Shown piece by piece: positions 46,518-55,064 of a stretch of 64,000 nt of DNA. The notes beneath the pieces were generated by a model. The model ran no database searches and was not told the DNA's origin. It saw only the letters and a program-made list of their open reading frames with translations. Origin of the DNA: Gemmataceae bacterium (GTDB lineage Bacteria; Planctomycetota; Planctomycetia; Gemmatales; Gemmataceae); contig JAHBXO010000002.1 in NCBI GenBank assembly GCA_019636445.1, positions 124,001 to 188,000 of the forward strand. Direction: 5' to 3'. The first letter of the stretch is position 1, and every line of letters starts with the position of its first letter. Made by a program: the position numbers and the translations under genes.

Positions 46518-46545
46518 GAAGCCCGCGGATTCCTCCGCGGGCTTC
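46518..46545. terminator. Bidirectional terminator
   Basis: GAAGCCCGCGGA (46518-46529) pairs exactly with TCCGCGGGCTTC (46534-46545) around TTCC, between two convergent genes. Confidence 0.85.
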
Positions 46546-46555
46546 ATTCGTTGAC

Positions 46556-47431
46556 TCACTTCGCTTCGGGCAGGTCCCGAGGCGGTCCGCTTCCTTTCGG
46601 TCGATCCATCGACTCACGTAGTTTCGTGCCCTTGTTCTCGATCTCACCGCCCGTCGTCAGGAAGAATTTCGAGTCCTTCAAGCCCGCGTCGATGTTCAAT
46701 ACCGGGTTCGCGTCGGCGGTGAAGCGCGCCTTGGCCAATTCGACCCACTCGCCGTTCGTCGTCTTCACCCAGCCGTTGCCGAACTGCGCCCGACGCGTCT
46801 TGGTGGTCGACACCTTGTTCCGCCGGAAGTCCTCGACGAACGAATAGTAGCCTTCGAGCAGCTTGCCGTTCGTGATCGTCGAAAACGTCACGAGGTGTTT
46901 CCACTCCTTTTTGTCGTTCAGGTAGAAGTAACCCGAGTAGGCGGTGCGGTCCGTGCCGTCCGGTTTGGCGGTGACGAGAAAGCGGTAGGTTTCTCCAACC
47001 TTCCAGTCGAAGTCGAAGAACGATTGGCCGCCCGTGCCTTCGCCGCCGAAGCGGCCCACGCGCACGCCTTCGCTCTTGTGGAGCGTCTTCACTCGTTTGT
47101 TTTCGTCGACTTTCTTCGGATCGTCGCCGGCGGTCGGGTCCCAGACGGAGAAAATCGCGAGCTTTTTGCCATTGGCGAGTTCCTGGATGCCGAAGTAGCC
47201 GTGGCGGAACCCGGCGGCCATGAAGTAGGTGCCGTCGGCGGAATTCTCGATGGTCATTTCGTTGTAGAACGCGGTGCCGGCCGGGGCGGAATAGCCGAGG
47301 TGGACGGAGCGGCAGGCGATGCCTTTGAGTTTCTCGTCGGCATTCGCCGCGCTGGCGAGTGCGACGACGAAGAGGGTGGCGAACGGAACGCGCACGACAT
47401 ATCTCCAAGAGGATCGGATCATCGAATCCAT
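46556..47431 (-). CDS. DUF3472-type secreted protein
   Basis: 291 residues with a signal peptide (VRVPFATLFVVALASAANA, cut near residue 31). The mature part has YNEMTIENSADGTYFMAAGF, GYFGIQELANGKKLAIFSVWDP and an FRFLV-type beta core matching DUF3472. Many such proteins are exported and of unknown role. The second ATG at 47422 is a possible alternative start. Divergent from the fusion peptidase gene, 14 bp apart, so the two promoters must overlap. Confidence 0.75.
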   Translation of the reverse strand: MDSMIRSSWRYVVRVPFATLFVVALASAANADEKLKGIACRSVHLGYSAPAGTAFYNEMTIENSADGTYFMAAGFRHGYFGIQELANGKKLAIFSVWDPTAGDDPKKVDENKRVKTLHKSEGVRVGRFGGEGTGGQSFFDFDWKVGETYRFLVTAKPDGTDRTAYSGYFYLNDKKEWKHLVTFSTITNGKLLEGYYSFVEDFRRNKVSTTKTRRAQFGNGWVKTTNGEWVELAKARFTADANPVLNIDAGLKDSKFFLTTGGEIENKGTKLRESMDRPKGSGPPRDLPEAK

Positions 47432-47445
47432 CTTAGTGGTGCCCC

Positions 47446-50400
47446 ATGCGAGCGATGCTGTTGGTGCTCCTGTCCTGCGGGTTCGCCGCGGCGCAGGCGC
47501 CGATTCCCAAGACGACCGCCGAACGGACCGATTACAAGGAAACGACCCGCCATGCGGATGTCGTCGCGTTCGGCGAGGACCTCGCCAAGCTCTCGCCGCA
47601 CGTGAAGGCGCAGACCTACGGGAAGAGCACGGAAGGCCGGCCGCTACCGCTGTTGATCGTGACCTCCGGTGGAATCACGACGCCTCAAGCCGCGACTCAA
47701 CTCGGCCGGATGGTCGTACTTGTCTATGCGAACATCCACGCTGGCGAAGTCGACGGCAAGGAAGCGGTGCTCGCCCTCGCCCGCGATCTGGCAATCAAGA
47801 ACGATCCCCTTCTTAAGCAGTTCGTCTTGCTCGTCGCACCGAACGTGAACCCGGACGGCAACGAGAAATTCGACCCCGACAACCGCCCCGGCCAGAACGG
47901 CCCAGCCCAGACCGGCGTGCGCGAGAACGCTGCCGGGCTGGACTTGAATCGCGACTTCGTGAAGCTCGAAAGCCCCGAAATCCGAGCACTCGTGAAACTG
48001 ATGAACGAATGGGACCCGAAACTCATTGTGGACTGCCACACCACCAATGGCAGCAAGCACCGCTACACGCTGACCTACGACGCCGCCCGCTACCCCGCCG
48101 CCGATCCGAAGCTCGTCGCGTTCGGAAACGACACCTTGCTTCCCGACATCACGAAGCGATTGAAGGCGGCCTCCGGGTTCGATTCGCAGTTCTACGGGAA
48201 CTTCAACCGCGAACGGACGCAATGGCAGAGCTACGCCGCGTCGCCGCGTTACGGTACGCAATACGTCGGTCTGCGGAACCGCGTCGCGCTCCTCTCGGAG
48301 TCGTACACCTACGCGTCCTTCGCGGACCGCGTGAAGGCGAGCTACCACTTCGTGAAGTCGGCACTGGCGAGCATCGTGGCGAAGCCGGACGATTTGGGGC
48401 GTTTGACCCGCGCCCTCGGCACGCCGGCAAAGATCGCCCTGCGCAGCAAGACCGTCGCGCACGAGAAGCCGGCAACGATCCTCGGCTTCGACGCCGACGG
48501 GAAGCCGAAGGATTTTTCGCTCGCGGTCGTGACGAAGATGGAGCCGGCGCTCGAAGTCGCGGTGCCGGACGCGTACCTCGTGCCGGCGAAGTATGGAGAC
48601 GCGATCGACACGTTGCGCCGCCACGGCATCGCGGTCGAAGAGCTGCGCGAGGACGTGGAACTCGATCTGGACATCTATCGAATCACGAACATGACGAATT
48701 CGGCCACCGAATACCAGAAGCACAAGCTGACAAAGCTCGAAGTCGCATCCGCGAAGGCGACGCGACGTGTCCCGGCCGGCACGGCGCTCGTCCGCACGGC
48801 ACAGCCGCTTGGCCGGCTGGCGAGCTACCTGCTCGAACCGCAAGCCGAGGACGGCCTCGCGACGTGGAACTTCTTCGACAAGGATTTAGCGAAGGATTCG
48901 GAATTCCCCGTCGCCCGCGTCGGCAAGCTCGGCGGCGTCGCGACCGGTTCGATGCGGCCGCTGCCGGAGAATCGCAAGAAGGATCAGCCGTTCACCCTCG
49001 AATTCCTCACGTCCAATCGCGCCTTCGCCGTCGGCGAACTCGGCCCCGTCACGTGGCTGCCCGACGGCGAGCACTTCCTGCAAACGAAAGGCGGCAAGCT
49101 CTACAAGGTGACGGCCCGCACCGGCCGCGGCGAACTGTTCGTCGACTCCGAGAAGCTCGCGAAATCCCTGGAAGGGCTCGCTACCCTGCCCCGCCGTGAT
49201 CGCGGCGGTTTCGCCCGCGGCGGCCAGTACCGCATGAACCCCGCCCGCACCGGCACGCTCGTCGACCTGCCCAAGGGCGAACTCGGCTTCGCCTACTTCG
49301 ACGGCTCCTCCGCCGTGCAGCTCACCACCAGCGAGGGCCGCAAGGAGTTCGTCTCCTTCTCGCCCGCCGGTACGCACATCGCCTTCGTCCGCAAGGGGAA
49401 CCTCTTCGTCGTCGATCTCGCCACGAAGAAGGAGACGGCGCTCACGACCGACACGAATCCCGAAGTCCTCAACGGGCGTGCCGACTGGGTGTACGAGGAG
49501 GAGATCTTCAACCGCAACGGCAAGGCGTACTGGTGGAACGAGGCCGGCACCGCGATCGCGTTCCTCCGCTTCGACGATACGCCGGTGAAGAAGTACACGC
49601 TCGCTGATCCGTACCCGGCCAGCGGCCGCGCGGAGGTCTACGGCTACCCGAAGCCGGGAGACCCGAATCCACTGGTGAAACTCGGCGTGGTCACGTTGAG
49701 CGAAGCCAAACCGGCCTTCGTCCACCTGGGTGATTACAAGCCGGACGACACGCTCTTCGCCCGCGTCGGCTGGATGCCCGATGGCAAGCGGCCCTACGCC
49801 TACGTCACGAATCGCCGGCAAACCTGGATCGATTTCGCCGTATGGGACTCGCCGAACGAAAAGCCGAAGGTGCTCTTCCGCGATCAGACGAAGGCCTGGA
49901 TCGACGACGCCGGCGAGCCGAAGTTCCACGCCGACGGTTCGTTCCTCTTCCCGAGCGAGCGCAGCGGTTGGAAGCACCTGTATCGCTACGACGCGAACGG
50001 AAAGCTTTTGAATGCCGTGACGACCGGCGAATGGGAAGTGAAGGATGTGCTGCGAGTCGACGAGAACGAAGTCTACTTCACGGCCACCAAGGACGGGCAC
50101 ACCGGCTCGAACTTCTACTCCGCGAAGCTTGATGGTTCAGGCGTCACCCGCATCAGCGCCGGCAACGGCACGCACACGATCGGCCTCGCGCCGAAGGGCA
50201 AGCTCTACACCGATCGCTTCAGCGACAACGACACGCCGGGCCGCACGGTCCTTCGCGAGTTGGGTAAGGCCGATCCGGTGCGGACGATGGACAACAACCC
50301 GGCTTATGCTCGCGAGGAGTACCGGTTCGGCAAATACGAACGGATGCAGGTGCCGATGAAGGACGGCTTCCTGTTGGAAGCGGCAATCACCTTTCCGCCC

Positions 50401-51090
50401 GATTTCGACCCGGCGAAGAAGTACCCGGTGTGGATTTCGACCTACGCCGGGCCGCACGCGCCGACGGTGCGCGAGGGGTGGAGCTGGCGGAGCTTCGAAC
50501 AGGTACTCGCACACATGGGGATCGTTTCGTTCCGCGTCGATCCGCGCTCGGCGAGCGGCAAAGGGGCCGTGAGTGCGTGGGCCTGCTATAAGCAGATGGG
50601 CGTGCCGGAGCTGAAGGATCTGGAGGAAGCAGTCGACTGGATCGCCAAGAAGCCGTGGGCCGACGCGTCGCGCGTCGGCATCAGCGGGCACAGCTACGGC
50701 GGGTTCATCACCGCCTACGCGCTGACGCACTCGAAGAAGTTCGCCGCCGGCATCGCTGGCGCTCCGCCCAGCGACTGGCGGCTGTACGACACGATTTACA
50801 CCGAGCGCTACATGGGCCTGCCGAGCGAGAACAAGGAGGGCTACGACAAGACGAGCGTCGTGAAGGCCGCCGCGAACCTGCACGGGAAACTGCTGCTCAT
50901 CCACGGCCTCATGGACGACAACGTCCACGCCCAGAACTCGTGGCAGCTCGTGGATGCGCTCCAGAAAGCGAACAAGCCGTTCGAGCTGATGATCTACCCG
51001 CCGGCCCGCCACGGCATCCGCGGCGAGCACTACCAGACGCTGCAAATCGACTTCATCCGGCGGACGATGCTGGGGAATTCGCACAAATGA
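47446..51090 (+). CDS. Secreted fusion of M14 zinc carboxypeptidase and S9 dipeptidyl-peptidase
   Basis: 1214 residues with a signal peptide (1-17). Residues ~25-320 are an M14 carboxypeptidase: zinc ligands His98 and Glu101 in NIHAGEVDG, His198 in DCHTTNG, LDLNRDF, and catalytic Glu285 in LSESYTY. A ~150-residue linker follows, then a DPP-IV type beta-propeller (about 490-960, with FDDTPVKKYTLADPYPASGR), then an S9 hydrolase: Ser1083 in GHSYGG, Asp1157/1158 in GLMDDNV and His1189 in PPARHG. Both active sites look intact. The frame is continuous, so this is a true fusion and not a read-through artefact. Predicted to digest peptides from both ends in the periplasm. Confidence 0.9.
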   Translation: MRAMLLVLLSCGFAAAQAPIPKTTAERTDYKETTRHADVVAFGEDLAKLSPHVKAQTYGKSTEGRPLPLLIVTSGGITTPQAATQLGRMVVLVYANIHAGEVDGKEAVLALARDLAIKNDPLLKQFVLLVAPNVNPDGNEKFDPDNRPGQNGPAQTGVRENAAGLDLNRDFVKLESPEIRALVKLMNEWDPKLIVDCHTTNGSKHRYTLTYDAARYPAADPKLVAFGNDTLLPDITKRLKAASGFDSQFYGNFNRERTQWQSYAASPRYGTQYVGLRNRVALLSESYTYASFADRVKASYHFVKSALASIVAKPDDLGRLTRALGTPAKIALRSKTVAHEKPATILGFDADGKPKDFSLAVVTKMEPALEVAVPDAYLVPAKYGDAIDTLRRHGIAVEELREDVELDLDIYRITNMTNSATEYQKHKLTKLEVASAKATRRVPAGTALVRTAQPLGRLASYLLEPQAEDGLATWNFFDKDLAKDSEFPVARVGKLGGVATGSMRPLPENRKKDQPFTLEFLTSNRAFAVGELGPVTWLPDGEHFLQTKGGKLYKVTARTGRGELFVDSEKLAKSLEGLATLPRRDRGGFARGGQYRMNPARTGTLVDLPKGELGFAYFDGSSAVQLTTSEGRKEFVSFSPAGTHIAFVRKGNLFVVDLATKKETALTTDTNPEVLNGRADWVYEEEIFNRNGKAYWWNEAGTAIAFLRFDDTPVKKYTLADPYPASGRAEVYGYPKPGDPNPLVKLGVVTLSEAKPAFVHLGDYKPDDTLFARVGWMPDGKRPYAYVTNRRQTWIDFAVWDSPNEKPKVLFRDQTKAWIDDAGEPKFHADGSFLFPSERSGWKHLYRYDANGKLLNAVTTGEWEVKDVLRVDENEVYFTATKDGHTGSNFYSAKLDGSGVTRISAGNGTHTIGLAPKGKLYTDRFSDNDTPGRTVLRELGKADPVRTMDNNPAYAREEYRFGKYERMQVPMKDGFLLEAAITFPPDFDPAKKYPVWISTYAGPHAPTVREGWSWRSFEQVLAHMGIVSFRVDPRSASGKGAVSAWACYKQMGVPELKDLEEAVDWIAKKPWADASRVGISGHSYGGFITAYALTHSKKFAAGIAGAPPSDWRLYDTIYTERYMGLPSENKEGYDKTSVVKAAANLHGKLLLIHGLMDDNVHAQNSWQLVDALQKANKPFELMIYPPARHGIRGEHYQTLQIDFIRRTMLGNSHK

Positions 51091-51103
51091 TCGCGGCTCA
51101 ATC

Positions 51104-51184
51104 GTAGGTCGGGCCGAGGCTTTGCGAGGCCCGACACGTGTTGATTTGCGATGTGTCGGGCCTCGAAGACTCGGCCCGACCTAC
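51104..51184. repeat. Palindromic repeat, GGTCGGGCC type
   Basis: The arms at 51104-51137 and 51153-51184 are complementary except for an internal patch of about 5 nt; the loop is 15 nt. It starts 13 bp after the fusion peptidase stop. It could terminate or stabilise the transcript, and resembles a non-autonomous repeat. Confidence 0.8.
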
Positions 51185-51203
51185 AAGAGTCGATTCGGTG
51201 TCC

Positions 51204-51423
51204 GATTTCTTTCGCCCCAACGGGGCGACCGAAAATAGCCAGGGGCAAGCGAAGCGCAGCCCCTGGAATTGCGGCCCGAAATCGCCGTAGCCCCAACGGG
51301 GCGACCTGAGGCATCGGTCGCCCCGTTGGGGCTACGGCGATGGAGACCGATTGGACCAGGGGTTCCGTCGCTTCGCTCCGTCACCCCTGGCTATTGTCGG
51401 TGGCCCCGTTGGGACCGAAATCC
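51204..51423. repeat. 220-bp imperfect palindrome with CCCCAACGGGG words
   Basis: The inner arms at 51281-51306 and 51316-51341 are perfect over 26 bp with a 9-nt loop. Around them the outer arms (about 51204-51280 and 51342-51423) stay complementary with mismatches, including CCAGGGG and GCGAAGCG words. CCCCAACGGGG occurs repeatedly. No ORF is credible. The form suits a mobile palindromic element. Together with the preceding repeat it fills the 399-bp gap before sixA. Confidence 0.85.
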
Positions 51424-51489
51424 CACGTTCGGAATTCTGTGTTTGGGTTTGCGTTTTCGAATCGAAGAACCCGACTGCCAGATCACGAA

Positions 51490-51984
51490 TCACGATCCTG
51501 TCACGAACCACGCCGGGGGGACGAGCCATTCGAGCTGGCCGGCGCCCTTGGCGATTTCGTGGCGGCAGTTGATGCACGCGATCGCGGCCTTGTCGAAGTC
51601 GACGCCATCGCCGTCCGTGCCGATCAGCCAGCCGGCGTAGTCGGCCAGGTCGGGCATGTGGCCGACGAGCACCGGCGAGCCACCCAGCTCGAATACGAGC
51701 TTCGAAAGTTTCTTTGGCTTCATCTCGCCGCACGCGAGGCGCTCCGTCACCACGAATTCGCGGCCGGGGGTGAGGGTGGTCAGCAGGTGTTCGGCCGTCT
51801 CGACGGCACGGACGAGCGGACTGGTGACGACGACCGAAACGGGCACGCCCCGCGCCTTCAGGGCGGCGGCGAGCGCCTGCGCCTGCCGCCGGCCAAGTTC
51901 GGTCAGCGGTCGGTGAAAGTCGTCCACGATGCCGTCGGTTCCGAGCGGCAAGGCTTCGGCATGGCGCACGAGCAACAGGCGCAT
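51490..51984 (-). CDS. sixA: Phosphohistidine phosphatase SixA-like
   Basis: 164 residues of the histidine phosphatase superfamily. The catalytic RHA motif is at LLLVRHAEALPL (residues 3-14), the middle SPLVRAVETAEHL gives the second Arg, and VLVGHMPDL provides the conserved His. It removes phosphate from phospho-His proteins in SixA. Divergent from typA. Confidence 0.88.
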   Translation of the reverse strand: MRLLLVRHAEALPLGTDGIVDDFHRPLTELGRRQAQALAAALKARGVPVSVVVTSPLVRAVETAEHLLTTLTPGREFVVTERLACGEMKPKKLSKLVFELGGSPVLVGHMPDLADYAGWLIGTDGDGVDFDKAAIACINCRHEIAKGAGQLEWLVPPAWFVTGS

Positions 51985-52122
51985 CGTCGGCTCCTTCTCT
52001 GAATCCTCACGCCGCCGCGCTTCCGGCGGCGGGGGAAACTCCTACACTAACGGTTGCTCTCTCCATCGACCACCCTCGGCCGCGCCCGTCGCGGCCCTTT
52101 GACTTTACAGGCTCCGCCGACC

Positions 52123-53961
52123 ATGAAGGCTCCGCGCACCGACATCCGCAACGTCGCCGTCATCGCCCACGTCGACCACGGCAAAACCACCCTCGTGGAC
52201 CAGATGCTCCGCCAGTCGGGGCAGTTCCGTTCCGAGGAGCTTGACAAGCTCGTGGGGGGCCAGCACGGCCTCATCATGGACTCGAACGACCAGGAACGCG
52301 AGCGGGGCATCACGATCCTCGCCAAGAACTGCGGCATCCGCATCGGCGACGTGAAGGTGAACCTGATCGACACGCCGGGCCACGCCGACTTCGGCGGGGA
52401 GGTCGAGCGAATCCTGAAGATGGCGGACGGCGCGTTCGTGCTTGTCGACGCGGCCGAAGGCCCGCTGCCGCAGACGCGGTTCGTGCTCAAGAAGGCGTTC
52501 GCCTGCGGTCTGAAGCCGATCGTCATCATCAACAAGATCGATCGCCCGGATGCGCGGATCCAAGAGATCCACAACATGATGTTCGAATTGTTCATCGAAC
52601 TCGGCGCGGACGACGACACGGCCGACTTCCCGGTGATCTACGCCAGCGGCCGCGCCGGCATCGCCACCACGGACATGGCCGTCGAGCCGAAGGACCTGAA
52701 GCCGCTCTTCGACGCGATCCTGAACAAGATCCCCGCGCCGGTCGTGGACCAGGACGCCCCGCTTCAGATGCAGGTGACGGCGCTGCAATACTCCGAGTTC
52801 CTCGGCAAGATCGCCATCGGCCGCGTCGTGGCCGGCAAGATCAGGAAGAACCAGAAGGTGACGGTGGTCAAGCAGAAGGACGGCGGCACCTTCAACGACA
52901 CCGTTGTGCAGGTGTTGGAATTCGACAAGCTGGCGAAGAAGGAAGTGGAGACGATTTCGGCCGGCGACGTGTGTGCGGTGGTCGGCATCGACGAGGCGGA
53001 CATCGGCGACACGATCTGCGACTTCGACAAGCCGATGCCGCTGCCGCCACTGGCGATCGACGAGCCGACGCTCGACATGCTCTTCAAAGTGAACGATTCG
53101 CCGTTCGCCAGCCAGGACGGCAAGCCGTTGACCAGCCGCGAATTGCGGGCGCGGCTGGATAGCGAACTCCAGCACAACGTCGCCCTGCGCGTGAAGCCGG
53201 GCGAGCGGGAGAGCGAGTTCATCGTCAGTGGCCGCGGCCTGCTGCACCTGGGCGTGCTGCTGGAAACCATCCGTCGGGAAGGCGGCGAGATCGCCGTCGG
53301 CAAGCCGAAGGTCATCACCAAGGAAGTCGACGGCAAGACGCTGGAACCGATCGAGTACCTCGTCGTCGAGGCGCCGAATGAGCATTCGTCGTCGGTGATG
53401 CGGCTGGTGCTCGAGCGGCAGGGCGAATGCATCAAGATGGAGGGCGGCCAGGGGAACAGTACCCACATGGAATTCCACATTCCTGCCCGCGGACTGATCG
53501 GCCTGCGTACACGGATGCTCACCGCCACGCAGGGCACCGCGATCATGCACCATAACTTCCACGAGTACCGCCAGGCCCGCGCGAACATGCCCGGCCGCGC
53601 GAACGGCGTGTACATCTCGAAGAACACCGCGAAGGTGACGGCGTATTCCGTGGACGGGCTATCGGGAACGCTGTTCGTGGCACCGGGCGACGAAGTCTAC
53701 GAAGGGCAGATCGTCGGCGAGCACGGCCGCGACAAGGACCTGACGGTGAACGTGACCGACCCGAAGCCGCTGACCAACATGCGGGCCTCCGGCAGCGACG
53801 CCAAGGCGTCCATCAAGCCGCCGGTCAAGTTCTCGATGGAAATGGCCCTCGAATACATCGAGGACGACGAGCTGGTCGAAATCACCCCGAACTTCCTGCG
53901 GATGCGCAAGTTGCTCCTGAAGGAAAACGAGCGGAAGAAGTTCGAGCGCGGCCGGGCGTGA
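52123..53961 (+). CDS. typA: Translational GTPase TypA/BipA
   Basis: 612 residues from the ATG at 52123. G domain: G1 [12 protein letters not shown] (15-26), RGITI switch, DTPGHADFGGEVER, NKIDRPDAR. Domains II, III and the unique C-terminal domain are present (SSSVMRLVLERQGECIKMEG, RGLIGLRTRMLTATQGTAIM, KPPVKFSMEMALEYIEDDELVE). It binds the ribosome under stress. The frame is open upstream to 52054, but MKAPRTDIRN is the family start. Confidence 0.97.
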   Translation: MKAPRTDIRNVAVIAHVDHGKTTLVDQMLRQSGQFRSEELDKLVGGQHGLIMDSNDQERERGITILAKNCGIRIGDVKVNLIDTPGHADFGGEVERILKMADGAFVLVDAAEGPLPQTRFVLKKAFACGLKPIVIINKIDRPDARIQEIHNMMFELFIELGADDDTADFPVIYASGRAGIATTDMAVEPKDLKPLFDAILNKIPAPVVDQDAPLQMQVTALQYSEFLGKIAIGRVVAGKIRKNQKVTVVKQKDGGTFNDTVVQVLEFDKLAKKEVETISAGDVCAVVGIDEADIGDTICDFDKPMPLPPLAIDEPTLDMLFKVNDSPFASQDGKPLTSRELRARLDSELQHNVALRVKPGERESEFIVSGRGLLHLGVLLETIRREGGEIAVGKPKVITKEVDGKTLEPIEYLVVEAPNEHSSSVMRLVLERQGECIKMEGGQGNSTHMEFHIPARGLIGLRTRMLTATQGTAIMHHNFHEYRQARANMPGRANGVYISKNTAKVTAYSVDGLSGTLFVAPGDEVYEGQIVGEHGRDKDLTVNVTDPKPLTNMRASGSDAKASIKPPVKFSMEMALEYIEDDELVEITPNFLRMRKLLLKENERKKFERGRA

Positions 53962-54064
53962 GACTAGATCGGTTCCCAAGTTGATGGAGCGGATCTTCAG
54001 GTCTGTGTTGGCCCGACGCGCTTCAGGTTTGTGTTAGCCCGACGCGCCAGCGAGGGAGATCTTA

Positions 54065-54991
54065 GAGGCCGTCTAGAAACCGGTCTTCGCGCACCTTCTG
54101 AACTTCGGCTATGCTCGCGGCATGAACGCACGGACGCGCTATCCCAGTGACCTCACCGACCTCCAGTGGGACAATATCTCCCTCTGGTTCCCCGAAGGCG
54201 ATGGTTCCAAGGGCGGCCGGCCCCGCAAGTACCCGGCCCGCGAAATCGTCAACGCGGTCCTCTACCTCGCCCGCAGCGGCTGCGCCTGGCGAATGCTGCC
54301 CCACGACTTCCCGCCCTGGAAAACCGTCTCCCTCTACTTCTACACCTGGCGCGATGCGGGCGTATGGGAGAAGTTGCATGACGCCCTGCGACAGGACGTG
54401 CGGAGGCTCCTCGACCGCGAAGCCACCCCGTCGGCGACCATCGTCGATTCCCAGGCGGTGAAGACCACCGAGAGCGGCGGCCCGAGGGGGTACGACGGCG
54501 GAAAAAAAAATCGTCGGCCGCAAGCGGCACGTGATGGTGGACACGCTGGGTCTGATCTGGGCGTTGGCGGTTCTGCCGGCCAGCGGAACGGACTGGGAAG
54601 GGGCGGTGGAGCTGTTCCGCCGGTCGAAGAAGCGGCTGCCGCGGCTGGCGAAAGTGTGGGCGGATTCGGCGTACCGGGCGGCGGCGTTGACGGCCTGGGT
54701 GACGCGGTGGTGCCGGTTCGTGGTGGAGGTCGTGGCGCGGCGGCCGGGGGCGGTCGGCTTCGAGGTGCAACCGCGGCGTTGGATCGTGGAGCGGACCTTC
54801 GGTTGGTTCGGGCGGTACCGCCGGCTGGCGAAGGACTACGAGACGAATCCAAAGAGCAGCGAGACCTGGATCACCATCGCCATGATTCACCGGATGTCCC
54901 GCTTCGCGCTGCCGGAGCGAAATCCAAAATCCGATCAGCAACTGCTCCGAAGGCCAAAACCGAAGAAGTCGAATGGTAAATAGACGGCCTC
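54065..54991 (+). mobile_element. IS5-family insertion sequence (IS427-like group)
   Basis: 927 bp. The terminal inverted repeats begin GAGGCCGTCTA at both ends (54065-54075 and the reverse complement ending at 54991) and continue with partial identity. The target duplication is TTA (54062-54064 and 54992-54994), fitting the TNA preference of the IS427/IS1031 groups. The transposase is encoded in two overlapping frames. The element is not flanked by resistance or passenger genes. Confidence 0.88.
54122..54983 (+). CDS. IS5-family transposase, two frames joined at an A9 run
   Basis: DDE transposase. The first frame (from ATG 54122) gives the N-terminal DUF4096-like part (SDLTDLQWDNISLWFP, PREIVNAVLYLARSGCAWRMLP-type segment), then TIVDSQAVKT with the first Asp. 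At nine A residues (54502-54510) the sense moves to the next frame, which supplies VDTLGLIWAL, VWADSAYR (second Asp) and WIVERTFGWFGRYRRL (Glu), ending at 54983. With eight A residues the two parts would be one frame. The shift may be programmed slippage or a one-base expansion that kills the gene. Confidence 0.85.
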
Positions 54992-55064
54992 TTACAGAGA
55001 GCGGACTCGCCCTCGCTGGCGCGTCGGGCTAACCAGAAATCGCTTCACCGACTCGGGAACCGCT

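Noticed and set aside
42249..46559. 1436-residue open frame on the minus strand
   Set aside because: Antisense shadow of the large secreted protein; low-complexity Arg/Ala/Asp/Glu sequence with no motif.
53962..55064. Composite transposon carrying the lipoyl-transferase gene
   Set aside because: Only one IS is present and the gene lies outside it; the outer ends belong to the MITE.
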